Source: Siminovitchia thermophila (GTDB taxonomy: Bacteria > Bacillota > Bacilli > Bacillales > Bacillaceae_C). From it: a stretch of DNA of 45,314 nt. Shown one piece after another: positions 33,080 through 41,079 of the stretch. The notes below the pieces were generated by a model that was not told the DNA's origin, did no database searches, and saw nothing but the letters and a program-made list of their open reading frames with translations. Where the stretch lies: assembly GCF_016909185.1 (NCBI RefSeq), contig NZ_JAFBFH010000038.1, forward strand, positions 1 through 45,314, given 5' to 3'. Within the stretch, counting starts at the first letter, position 1; each line of letters begins with the position of its first letter. The position numbers and the translations under genes are program-made.

Positions 33080-33664
33080 ATGTCCTTATTAAATGAAATC
33101 CTTAAATACAACCAAACATTTATTGAAGAAAAAATGTACGAAGCTTATGCAACAACAAAATTCCCAGATAAGAAACTTGTTATTTTAACATGCATGGACA
33201 CGCGCCTCGTTGAATTGCTCCATAAGGCAATGAATATGAAAAACGGTGACGTAAAAGTGGTAAAAAATGCGGGAGCTATTCTCACCCATCCATTTGGAAG
33301 TATTATGCGGAGCCTGCTTATTGCCGTTTATGAATTAAAGGCGGATGAAGTTTATGTCATTGGTCATCACGATTGCGGCATGAGCGCTATCGAAAGTGAT
33401 CAAGTTCTAGAGAAAATGAAACTTCGCGGCATTAAACAGGACACATTGGATATTATCCAAAACGCCGGCATCAACCTGGATGAATGGCTGACAGGGTTTG
33501 ACAGCGTGGAACAAAGCGTTGAACACAGTGTCAATATGATTCGAAATCACCCATTAATGGCGGGTGAAATTCCGGTTCACGGGCTCGTGATTGATCCCGT
33601 TACAGGCAAGCTTGATTTGGTCGTCAATGGTTATGAGAATGTAAAAGCCAATGACCAAACATAA
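33080..33664 (+). CDS. Beta-class carbonic anhydrase
   Basis: A 194-residue enzyme like B. subtilis YtiB that interconverts CO2 and bicarbonate. Zinc ligands are C38, H96 and C99 (LTCMDTRL; GHHDCGM), and the catalytic dyad is D40/R42. AGGAGGGAAGATC precedes the ATG. The gene is convergent with the alcohol dehydrogenase gene, separated by 4 bases, with no obvious hairpin between them. Confidence 0.92.
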   Translation: MSLLNEILKYNQTFIEEKMYEAYATTKFPDKKLVILTCMDTRLVELLHKAMNMKNGDVKVVKNAGAILTHPFGSIMRSLLIAVYELKADEVYVIGHHDCGMSAIESDQVLEKMKLRGIKQDTLDIIQNAGINLDEWLTGFDSVEQSVEHSVNMIRNHPLMAGEIPVHGLVIDPVTGKLDLVVNGYENVKANDQT

Positions 33665-33668
33665 TGGA

Positions 33669-34874
33669 TTAATGAAGCGGTTTGCCACTGATTTCCTGCA
33701 CTGCAAACGGATAATCGTAACAAACCATATAAAGCTCCATTAACTCTTCAACACTCGGCACCTTTGGATGATTGGCCGGACTGCCGCTGTCAATCGCATC
33801 CTTCGCCATCTTGGCCAAGGATTGTCTGAAGGTCCCCTCTTCTATTCCCCAACTTTTCAGGTTGGGAATGTCCAGCCGGGCACAAAGCTTTTTCACCGAG
33901 GCAATAGCCACTTCAGCCGCCTCTTCATTGGTGAAGGCTTTGTCCCTTTCAAAGATTCTTCCCAAATCTGCGAGCCTGTCAACGCAGGCATCTTTACTGT
34001 ACTCCAATACGGCCGGGAGAAGCATGGCATTGGAAATGCCGTGCGGAACATGAAACAAGGCCCCAATCGGCCGGGACATGCCATGAACCAAACAAACCGA
34101 AGCATTGGAAAAAGCAATCCCAGCCTGCAAAGAACCCAAGGACACCTTTTCACGTGCAGCGATATTGTCCCCTTCGCGATAAGCGCTTTCAATATATTCC
34201 ACTATCAGTTTCATCGCCGACAACGAATACATATCTGTCATGGGATGCGCTTTTTTTGATAAGTATGCTTCAATGGCGTGACTTAAAGCATCTATTCCTG
34301 TAGCGGCTGTCACATTTTTCGGTGATGACACCGTTAAAATAGGATCGACAATGGCACACGCAGGCATAAAAGCCGGCTGTTTTATCATCATTTTGACGTG
34401 GTTGGAAGTATTCGTAATCACTGTCGCATCTGTTGCTTCCGAGCCTGTACCGGCTGTCGTTGGAATGGCGATATGGGGCACGGGCGCATTTTTTGCAAGC
34501 TTCTTTCCACCCATGTAATCCCCAATATTGCCCCCGTTTGTTGCCAAAACGCCGACCGCTTTCGCTGTATCAATGCAGCTGCCTCCTCCAAGGGAGACAA
34601 TAACGTCACAATCGTGAGCGATGTACAGTTTGAGCGCCTCGGTCACGTAGCGATCAGTCGGCTCAGAATCGATATCGAGATATAAAACACTGGATATTTC
34701 GGAGGATGTCAAATAATGCCGGCATTTTTCCACATTTCCGAGCTTTTCCATGATCCTATCACTTACAATAAGTGCTTTCTTTCCTCTCTCTGCTGTTAGT
34801 TCACCCACTTTTTCAAAAGCATGGCTTCCGTAAATAATAACAGGCGGCATGGAAAAGCTTGCGTATGTATACAT
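33669..34874 (-). CDS. Iron-containing alcohol dehydrogenase
   Basis: A 401-residue group III alcohol dehydrogenase. The NAD(P) motif is SLGGGSCIDTAKAVGVL near 94-110. The metal ligands are in GIDALSHAIEAY (Asp, His) and in VHGMSRPIGALFHVPHG (two His). The nucleotide-side motif PTTAGTGSEATDATVI is typical. The physiological alcohol is not readable. It appears monocistronic. The ATG follows AGGGAGGAAGG. Confidence 0.9.
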   Translation of the reverse strand: MYTYASFSMPPVIIYGSHAFEKVGELTAERGKKALIVSDRIMEKLGNVEKCRHYLTSSEISSVLYLDIDSEPTDRYVTEALKLYIAHDCDVIVSLGGGSCIDTAKAVGVLATNGGNIGDYMGGKKLAKNAPVPHIAIPTTAGTGSEATDATVITNTSNHVKMMIKQPAFMPACAIVDPILTVSSPKNVTAATGIDALSHAIEAYLSKKAHPMTDMYSLSAMKLIVEYIESAYREGDNIAAREKVSLGSLQAGIAFSNASVCLVHGMSRPIGALFHVPHGISNAMLLPAVLEYSKDACVDRLADLGRIFERDKAFTNEEAAEVAIASVKKLCARLDIPNLKSWGIEEGTFRQSLAKMAKDAIDSGSPANHPKVPSVEELMELYMVCYDYPFAVQEISGKPLH

Positions 34875-35009
34875 CTACCTTCCTCCCTGAATTTGAATAT
34901 ATACTGAATATTTTAACCTTTCTCACAAGAAAAGCGCAAGTGGCCGTTTAGCGAAGTACCGGGAACATAGGCAATGACATCAAACGGGTGGGTTAGGCCC
35001 ATAAGATTT

Positions 35010-35250
35010 GGAGCATGCCGACGGGGCATTCTTAGTTTGGGAGCCTTTAAACTTCACTGATAAGAAACGAAAACAGAGCTCAAGATCGAAAGCGGTCTGT
35101 TGGCAAGGCCCAGCAGCAACGTCCACAAACAGCTTGCGCTTTTTCTCGTACGATGATGATGTTGTTCCTAGCTTTCTTTGACAAGTCGAGTCGCTTGCAC
35201 TCCTGCACTAGTACGTCAAAACGACTTTGTGATCGACACCCTTGAAAAAT
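35010..35250. repeat. Dispersed intergenic repeat, family A (copy)
   Basis: Shares ordered blocks with 20230-20530 in the same orientation (CATGCCGACG, GTCTGTTGG, GCGCTTTTTCT, GCTTTC, GTACGTC, TTTGTGATCGACACCCTTG). The 34875-35319 gap holds nothing else that I can identify. Confidence 0.6.
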
Positions 35251-35319
35251 ATGCTGAAGCTGGGAAACACCAGGCTGTTGTTGTACGAATAAAATCCAGA
35301 CTTTCCCATTGTAAATAAA

Positions 35320-35348
35320 GAAAAAGCCGGAGGCTGCTCCTCCGGCTT
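35320..35348 (-). terminator. Terminator after hsp20
   Basis: AGCCGGAGG and CCTCCGGCT form a 9-bp stem with a short loop and TTTTTC on the minus strand. Confidence 0.85.
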
Positions 35349-35353
35349 CTATT

Positions 35354-35794
35354 TTAATGAAAATCAACATCGATTTTGTTTCTGTTTTGACCGTCATCTT
35401 GCATTTTCGGCATTCGAATTTCGAGTACCCCATTTTTATAGGTGGCTTTTGCATTGCCCTCCAACGATACCGGTGACGGCAAAGGGATCGTCCGCTGAAA
35501 GCGACCTGTAAAACGCTCCTGCTTGTGCATTCTGTCTTCCTTAATCTCATTGGAGCGTTGGATGATTCCGCTGATCGTCAGCGTGTTCTGATCATTGATA
35601 TGAATCTGGACATCATCTTTCTTTTCCAGCCCGGGAAGATCACATGTGGCTACCACTTCGTTTTCCGTTTCATACACATCCACTTTCGGTATGCCGAACT
35701 CCCTGTCCATCCCAAAGTCCGTCGAAAATAACCGATTTAAATCTCTCCTCATATTGTCCAGTTGGCGAAAAGGGTCAAATGGTACTAAAGACAT
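35354..35794 (-). CDS. Hsp20/alpha-crystallin small heat-shock protein
   Basis: A 146-residue chaperone that holds unfolding proteins. N-terminal region MSLVPFDPFRQLDNMRRDLNRLF. The alpha-crystallin domain runs from VDVYETENEVVATCDLPGLEKKDDVQIHI to the conserved TGRFQRTIPLPSPV and YKNGVLEIRMPK. The ATG at 35794 is preferred, with GGGAGG upstream; an earlier ATG at 35812 overlaps that site. I saw no CIRCE element in the 80 bases upstream. Confidence 0.9.
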   Translation of the reverse strand: MSLVPFDPFRQLDNMRRDLNRLFSTDFGMDREFGIPKVDVYETENEVVATCDLPGLEKKDDVQIHINDQNTLTISGIIQRSNEIKEDRMHKQERFTGRFQRTIPLPSPVSLEGNAKATYKNGVLEIRMPKMQDDGQNRNKIDVDFH

Positions 35795-35901
35795 TTTTCC
35801 ATCTCCTCCCATGTTAGTTATTCATGGAAAAAGGCAGAGAGCCTTTCAATTCTCTTTTACCCGATGTCAACACAAATGAAACATAAGAAATGATCGTTCA
35901 G

Positions 35902-36672
35902 TTAGTAAAATACATAAAGGCCGTTAAACAGTTCGATTGATTTTTTAATGTTAAAATGATTTACATGAATAGCGATCGGACGCTTTGCTTTGCCTTGTAT
36001 AAACTTCAATTCCACGTTTCCTACCTGAAGCAAAATGGCCTCTTTCTTGTAAAACTCATCTAAAACAACAGATGGTTCCGGCGATTGCAGCAATTTTCCC
36101 CAATGAGCAGCGTACTCTTCAGGTGATGGGACAGCATAATCAATTTTGTTTACGTGTAAATGTTGCTGTTTTTCCGGGATCATTCCCCGCTCAGAAAATT
36201 CTTTGAACCTGTCCGAATCATCCTGTTCCCATTGGATGAAGAAGGGATAGCGGACCGTGAAAGATGGAGTTTCCACAAACATCATTTTCCACCGCAACAT
36301 CGTTCCGTCTTCTCTTATCCGTTCCGCGTTTACTATTTCTCCGGGTGTAAAACCTGAAGCAACGAGCCGTTCACGAAGCGATAGTAAGTTATGCGTTCTA
36401 AAACAGATCGTTCCGAATCCTTCCCCTTTCTGTAAATCTTCGTTCATTTGTTGTATTAAAGGATTGCTGGAAGTTCGAGCAATCGCATCATGTTCTATCG
36501 CCAAGTATTCCACATATGAAAGCCCGAAGTAGAGCAAACTGTTCCAGCTTCCCCATTGAAGATGCGATCCCCCTTTCACAGCATGAAGACCGTGTTTCTT
36601 CCATTCAAAAATGGCCGCTGACGGATCGCGGTCAATAAAATGAACGATATGGTCAAAAACCAATGCAGCCAT
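35902..36672 (-). CDS. Glyoxalase-like (VOC) domain protein
   Basis: A 256-residue protein starting MAALVFDHIVHFIDRDPSAA, with HAVKGGSHLQWGSWNSLLYFGLSYVEYLAIEH, as in the glyoxalase_3-type VOC domain found as single genes in Bacillus. It is probably cytoplasmic. The reaction is unknown, and no catalytic residues can be assigned safely. It is a single gene on the minus strand, followed by hsp20 about 100 bases on. Confidence 0.78.
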   Translation of the reverse strand: MAALVFDHIVHFIDRDPSAAIFEWKKHGLHAVKGGSHLQWGSWNSLLYFGLSYVEYLAIEHDAIARTSSNPLIQQMNEDLQKGEGFGTICFRTHNLLSLRERLVASGFTPGEIVNAERIREDGTMLRWKMMFVETPSFTVRYPFFIQWEQDDSDRFKEFSERGMIPEKQQHLHVNKIDYAVPSPEEYAAHWGKLLQSPEPSVVLDEFYKKEAILLQVGNVELKFIQGKAKRPIAIHVNHFNIKKSIELFNGLYVFY

Positions 36673-37052
36673 TGAATCACCATTCCTTTACTTTTTTATC
36701 ATTGTATCAGAGTTTATAAGGACAGATTGACGACGAGAGAAAGCTTAAAAGAGATACAATTACGAATTGCTGGCTCCTCAAAATCCACAAATCCTTGATG
36801 TAGCGCCGTTTTTTGATGCGTCCCTTTCCCAATCTTGTACCGCCACCTGCTATCTATACCGGAACAATGTGCTTAGGCTCTGTATCATATCTCAAAACGG
36901 ACTCATTACCGCAGGCCAGAGTATATTCGCAACCAAATAGGCCATTATACATAATCTCCTTAAATAGGCTTGATCATTTTATAGCAACCTCGCTGGCAAT
37001 AAGCCTACCGTACACAATTTTTGAAATGGCCTATATATCCTCTTCAGTAATA
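36673..37052. other. Decayed intergenic region
   Basis: No intact gene. On the minus strand, short runs such as NGLFGCEYTLACGNESVLRYD and IAGGGTRLGKGRIKKRRYIKD are separated by a stop codon, which suggests a degraded coding fragment of unknown family. Low confidence. Confidence 0.3.
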
Positions 37053-37361
37053 TCATTGGATTGTTAAGGGTATCGTTTCTGATTGATGATCCCATTTTAT
37101 GGTTGCTTTAATATCCGAATTCTTGCTTACGTCAGTACACCCACTATACGGTAACGTAAAAACGCCATTTTTCTCTAATGGAACTGTTCCTGTTGAACGA
37201 TAAATAGAGTACTCCAACACCTCTGGAATAGATCCGTTCCCAACATATTTAATGTATCCACTGCTTACTCGACAGCCATTTTTTTCATTCACTTCATAGT
37301 GTATACTCCAATTGTCACTTGCCCCCACAAAAGTAAGTGGTTTCTGTTTATAAGCAAACAA
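37053..37361 (-). pseudogene. Probable 5'-truncated secreted-protein fragment
   Basis: About 100 residues with a beta-rich pattern (LTFVGASDNWSIHYEVNEKNG, GYIKYVGNG, VPLEKNGVFTLPYSGC, IKATIKWDHQSETIPL). This resembles domains of small Bacillus lipoproteins. The frame reads upstream through a hydrophobic LFAYIFLFAY stretch directly into the end of a 142-bp repeat at 37376, and no start codon with a ribosome site is seen. The element therefore probably cut off the signal peptide. Confidence 0.5.
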
Positions 37362-37375
37362 AAATATGTAAGCAA

Positions 37376-37517
37376 ATAAAGTGAAACTTCATTCAGTAGG
37401 AGTTTTCTTCTATCTCCTACTGAATGTTAGTTGAACCAATCGGGCATTTAGGTGCCGTTTTCTCTTGTATTCACTTAAGATTTTGAAGTGGGAGGCTTAC
37501 GGCACCTTACATGCGGG
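37376..37517 (+). repeat. 142-bp element, family C (tandem copy 1)
   Basis: Starts ATAAAGTGAAACTTCATTCAG and contains the palindrome ATTCAGTAGGAG / CTCCTACTGAAT, then GTTGAACCAATCGGGCATTT, and ends CACCTTACATGCGGG. Copy 2 follows without a gap. Confidence 0.9.
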
Positions 37518-37659
37518 ATAAAGTGAAACTTCATTCAGTAGGTGTTTTCTTCCATCTCCTACTGAATGTTAGTTGAACCAATCGGGCATTTAGGTGCCGT
37601 TTTCTCTTGTATTCACTCAAGATTTTGAAGTGGGAGGCTTACGGCACCTTACATGCGGG
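37518..37659 (+). repeat. 142-bp element, family C (tandem copy 2)
   Basis: Same length as copy 1, and differs at only a few bases (for example GGTG for GGAG in the palindrome, and CTCAAG for CTTAAG). ATAAA occurs at the left of both copies and again directly after this one. Confidence 0.9.
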
Positions 37660-37984
37660 ATAAAACGGAAACAACGAGAAAAATGATCAAAAATGTAACC
37701 TTGATTTTCATTTACAACATCCTTTTTTATTCGCGAAATAATTTGACTAATCCCTTAAGATTTATATTGCATTAATAGTACGATTATTTCCAATAATTAG
37801 TTTACAAGAATGTTTTTAAAGAAAGGAGTAGACAAAAATTATAGATAGTTGTCGATAAGTTACCCCTTTAAGTGATTCAACCAAAAGGAGTGTGATTCAT
37901 TATGAAATTCCGCTGAATATAATCATCTTCTCATACATTTCTTAAACAATGGCCCGTTTGTTGGGTAATGCCGCCCTCTTCATT

Positions 37985-38330
37985 TTATCTAGTCTCTTTT
38001 TTCTTCGAGAAAACCACGCAAAGAATCTCCTGCTTTTTTCTCTCCGGCAGCCACGCTCGTTCCCTGACTTCCAACAACAATTTTTTGTTTCCAATCATTT
38101 TCTTTCAATGATGGTGCGAGCTTCAAATCATGTTGCTTTAGGTTGCTTTCAATCAGGGTTTCGTTGCTCTGGCATTTGTTGAAGCTGAAGAGCATGTTGT
38201 TTTTGCCTGCTCTTTCTGCCGGTTGTCACCACATTTTTATCAAAGTCTTAACGTCATTACTTTGTTTAGGGGCATGACTGGGATCCGTTATGGCATCATG
38301 AACCAGTGTCCCTTTTGCTCCGCTCTTCCG
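37985..38330 (-). pseudogene. Possible degraded coding region, family unknown
   Basis: On the minus strand, AKGTLVHDAITDPSHAPKQ, then in other frames VVTTGRKSRQKQHAL and APSLKENDWKQKIVVGSQG..EKKAGDSLRGFLEE, look protein-like. They are interrupted by frame changes and stops. I cannot name the family. The rest of 37660-38493 holds no gene; a good ribosome site at 37886 leads only to a four-codon MKFR-stop. Confidence 0.35.
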
Positions 38331-38493
38331 ATCATCTTTGCGGCAAATTCAAGCTTCATGATCATTACAGTTGTCCATTTCACAGCGTGACTCCATATGA
38401 TGTTTGCTTCCATTATCGGGCAAAGTTATAATAGGAGTAACATACGTCTTAGAGAAAATCACAATCTATAATAATGAATTTGGAGATGGAACA

Positions 38494-39255
38494 ATGGGAT
38501 TTGTTCAAATAACAAAAAGGAATATCGAATCCGAACATATATGCTGCGCATTAGGGGCAAAACAGTACGAACACGCAGTAAGTGAGAAAAAGAAGTGGCT
38601 GACAGAACGAATGGAAGAAGGATTAGTTTTTTACCGTTTAGATGAGCGTGCAAAAGTATTTATAGAATACTTGCCTGCTGAAATGGCATGGGTTCCTATT
38701 GGTGCACCAAATTATATGTATATCAACTGCTTGTGGGTTTCAGGCCGCCATAAAAATAACGGATATGCCAAGCAATTGCTAGCACATTGCAAAGAAGATG
38801 CGATTAATCGTGGCATGGATGGGATTGTGCACATTGTGGGAAAGAAAAAATATCCATATTTAAGCGATAAACGTTTCTTTGAACATATGGGTTTTGAGTT
38901 GGCGGACCAAACAGAACCTTATTTCCAGTTAGTGGCATTGAGATGGAATGAACAAGCTGTTTTACCTTCTTTTAAAAAACAACTAAAGACTTTCTTCGAT
39001 GACGAAGGCATATCCATTTATTACACCGCTCAGTGTCCATTTGCTGTTGGCATATTGGACGAGCTGGGAAAAATAGCAGAAAACAAAGGAATCCCTTTTA
39101 AAACTGTTAGGATAACCACTAAAGAGGAAGCACAAAATGCACCGACAATCTGGACAACATTTGGTTTGTTCTATAATGGAAAATACATTACACACGAAAT
39201 CATCAGTCCAAACAAATTTGACAAATTATTAACAAAACTATTAGCAGCCGGCTAG
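38494..39255 (+). CDS. GNAT acetyltransferase with YoaP-like domain
   Basis: A 253-residue two-domain protein. Residues 1-145 are a GNAT N-acetyltransferase with INCLWVSGRHKNNGYAKQLLAHC as the acetyl-CoA loop. The C-terminal 100 residues match the YoaP domain (IYYTAQCPFAVGILDELGKIAENKGIPF ... APTIWTTFGLFYNGKYITHEIISPNKF), a thioredoxin-like fold with a single Cys. The ATG at 38494 is chosen from the GGAG site; the frame continues upstream without signs of coding. Substrate unknown. A strong terminator follows. Confidence 0.85.
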   Translation: MGFVQITKRNIESEHICCALGAKQYEHAVSEKKKWLTERMEEGLVFYRLDERAKVFIEYLPAEMAWVPIGAPNYMYINCLWVSGRHKNNGYAKQLLAHCKEDAINRGMDGIVHIVGKKKYPYLSDKRFFEHMGFELADQTEPYFQLVALRWNEQAVLPSFKKQLKTFFDDEGISIYYTAQCPFAVGILDELGKIAENKGIPFKTVRITTKEEAQNAPTIWTTFGLFYNGKYITHEIISPNKFDKLLTKLLAAG

Positions 39256-39296
39256 TCCATAACCGACCAATAGAAGATTTGAAGATCATATTATAT

Positions 39297-39335
39297 AAAA
39301 AAACCGCCTGCAATATTATACCGCAGGCGGTTTTT
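39297..39335. terminator. Bidirectional terminator
   Basis: AAAACCGCCTGC and GCAGGCGGTTTT form a 12-bp perfect stem with A/T tails between the convergent YoaP-like gene and the 47-aa membrane-protein gene. Confidence 0.88.
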
Positions 39336-39337
39336 GA

Positions 39338-39481
39338 TCAGCCACTTTTTTGTTGATCAGAAGGTAGCTCATCTATTTTTTTGGAATCTTCCGAATCTAG
39401 CGCACCGCCAAGGAAGTATATTAAAAATACGGCGATAACACCAAGAAGGATAGACAAGCCAATGAGTACGCCCAGTTGCAT
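39338..39481 (-). CDS. Small single-pass membrane protein
   Basis: A 47-residue protein: MQLGVLIGLSILLGVIAVFL begins a long hydrophobic helix, followed by a hydrophilic tail DSEDSKKIDELPSDQQKSG. GGAGGAGATGTTT precedes the ATG, and the shared terminator follows the stop by two bases. It is too short for usual gene calling. I do not recognise a family. The clean signals make it a likely real small membrane protein. Confidence 0.7.
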   Translation of the reverse strand: MQLGVLIGLSILLGVIAVFLIYFLGGALDSEDSKKIDELPSDQQKSG

Positions 39482-39591
39482 AAACATCTCCTCCACCCAT
39501 ACATTGTCCGCTTTTCATCTGCGCACAACTGAAAAGCAAGGATGTACATCCTTTTCCGTTTGTCTATTTTATAGTATATATCATTTTGGAC

Positions 39592-39620
39592 TTTTCAACA
39601 AAGATAATGTGTATTATAAT
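39592..39620 (+). promoter_or_regulatory. Promoter of the tRNA-Arg gene
   Basis: TTTTCA (39592-39597), 17-base spacer, TATAAT (39615-39620), ending 28 bases before the tRNA. Confidence 0.6.
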
Positions 39621-39648
39621 AGAAAAGGTCATTTATGAATAACAACTT

Positions 39649-39721
39649 GGCTCCGTAGCTCAGAGGATAGAGCGTCGGTTTCCTAAACCGTGCGTCGCAG
39701 GTTCGATTCCTGCCGGGGCCG
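39649..39721 (+). tRNA. tRNA-Arg (anticodon CCT)
   Basis: The full cloverleaf is readable: acceptor GGCTCCG/CGGGGCC, D arm GCTCAGAGGATAGAGC, anticodon loop TTCCTAA with anticodon CCT (reads AGG), T arm GCAGG TTCGATT CCTGC. CCA is not encoded. The 3' half is a likely attachment site for the recombinase-bearing element that begins directly after it. Confidence 0.95.
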
Positions 39722-39810
39722 CTAAATAGCGTCATATCAAGGTTTATAAGCCGGTGAGGCATCCGTAAGGCTAGACGGAGGCACACGGTTTACACGTCGA
39801 TTAGAAGGCG

Positions 39811-39872
39811 AACAAAGACGCCTCTTTCGTTATCTCTTATTACGAGATTAAACGGAAGGGGCGTTTTTTGTT
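39811..39872 (+). promoter_or_regulatory. Long hairpin with U-tract covering the recombinase start
   Basis: CGCCTCTTTCGTT (39819-39831) pairs fully, with two G-U pairs, to AACGGAAGGGGCG (39851-39863). ATCTC/GAGAT lies inside and AACAAA/TTTTTTGTT extends outside. The 3' arm contains the presumed ribosome site GGAAGGGG and is followed by TTTTTTG, so it looks both like a terminator and like a translation lock. Confidence 0.65.
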
Positions 39873-40887
39873 GTCTGAAAAAGGACGTAAAGGCAAACGT
39901 ATTGTTAGCCGCAGGACTGATCCGAAGAAGCCGGCCGAATATGGTATGACAATCGAGCAGGCTTTCGATTACTTCGTCACGTTAAAGAAAACGGAAGGAC
40001 TACGACCTCGTACAATGGAAGATTATCCGGTATTGTTCGAATACTTTACTGAATGGCTGGCCGAGGCTTACCCCGATGTAACTTATATAGACGACATAAC
40101 AACCGGGATGATTCGGGAGTATTCCGTTTATCTAAGTGAAGAACGCTTCAACGATAAAACGGGCGGTTACGGCCTATCACCTTATACGGTTAATATTCGA
40201 ATACGTTTCTTAAAAGTATTCTTTCGAGCGCTATTCACGGAGGAATTGATCGACAAAGATCCGGCAGCAAACGTTAAGTTGATGCGCGTCGACGAGGATA
40301 CGTTCGAGCCATTGACCGATAAAGAGATATTAAAACTATTAGACGCACCCGACGTTCGGGAATACGCGCAATTTCGAGATAAGGTCGCTATGAGTTTGAT
40401 TTTGGATACCGGTATGAGAGTAAACGAGGTATTTTCCTTAGAGGTTTCCGAGATTGATTTTAAAACACGTTCGATTATGCTTCCGGCATCGAAGAATAAG
40501 AACCGAAAGCCGCGGATCATTCCGCTATCGAATACCGTTTTAAAATTACTGCTCGAATTAATCACTGAAAATAAGGTTCATTTTGATAGCGAGTATGTAT
40601 TTCTATCTAATTTCGGAGAGAGGTATAATTCGAATTCTTTCCGGTCGCGTCTGCGAATTTATAAAGACTTGGCCGGCATAGAAAAGCGAGTAAGCCCGCA
40701 CGCCTTACGGCATCAGTTTTGCCGCGATTATATTATGAACGGCGGTGACATATTTACGTTACAGCGTATTGTCGGTCATGCCGATATACAGACGACGCGA
40801 AAGTATGTACAAATGACGGGCGTAGATATACAAAGTCAACATTCGCTTTATAGTCCGATTGTCCGATTAAGAAACAAACATCGATAA
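39868..40887 (+). CDS. Tyrosine recombinase/integrase next to tRNA-Arg
   Basis: A 339-residue phage-type integrase. The N-terminal SAM-like core-binding domain (about 25-130, MTIEQAFDYFVTLKKTEGLRPRTMEDY) precedes the catalytic domain. Its full active site is visible: R near 183 (TGMRVNEV), K near 208 (ASKNKNRKPR), H277-x-x-R280 (PHALRH), H303 (VGHADIQTT) and nucleophile Y312 (RKYVQMTG). It would cut and rejoin att sites and lies 146 bases after the tRNA, the classical layout of an element inserted at a tRNA 3' end. The TTG start follows GGAAGGGG inside a strong hairpin, so expression is probably controlled. Confidence 0.9.
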   Translation: MLSEKGRKGKRIVSRRTDPKKPAEYGMTIEQAFDYFVTLKKTEGLRPRTMEDYPVLFEYFTEWLAEAYPDVTYIDDITTGMIREYSVYLSEERFNDKTGGYGLSPYTVNIRIRFLKVFFRALFTEELIDKDPAANVKLMRVDEDTFEPLTDKEILKLLDAPDVREYAQFRDKVAMSLILDTGMRVNEVFSLEVSEIDFKTRSIMLPASKNKNRKPRIIPLSNTVLKLLLELITENKVHFDSEYVFLSNFGERYNSNSFRSRLRIYKDLAGIEKRVSPHALRHQFCRDYIMNGGDIFTLQRIVGHADIQTTRKYVQMTGVDIQSQHSLYSPIVRLRNKHR

Positions 40888-40896
40888 AATAAAAAA

Positions 40897-40923
40897 GCCC
40901 TCCGCAGACTAGACTACGGAAGG
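40897..40923. terminator. Hairpin after the recombinase
   Basis: GCCCTCCGCAG pairs imperfectly with CTACGGAAGGC. The A-run on the left gives a U-tract only for minus-strand transcription, so its direction is ambiguous. Confidence 0.45.
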
Positions 40924-41079
40924 CAGCGCGCACACCCGCACCAACGGGTTCGCAATATCATTAAGTTATCGTTAGTATATCTAAAAAAAGACAGATATGC
41001 AACGTTTATTTAAGTGCGCGCTGTTTACCGAACATATGTTTCTAGTCTGCGAGGGGCTTCCGGAAGGAGTCCGCTAAGT

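Noticed and set aside
36813-37067. 84-aa plus-strand ORF
   Set aside because: No ribosome site, atypical composition and no recognisable motif; the region looks decayed.
38404-38493. Longer N-terminus of the YoaP-like acetyltransferase
   Set aside because: The extra 30 codons lack a ribosome site, while a good one precedes the ATG at 38494.
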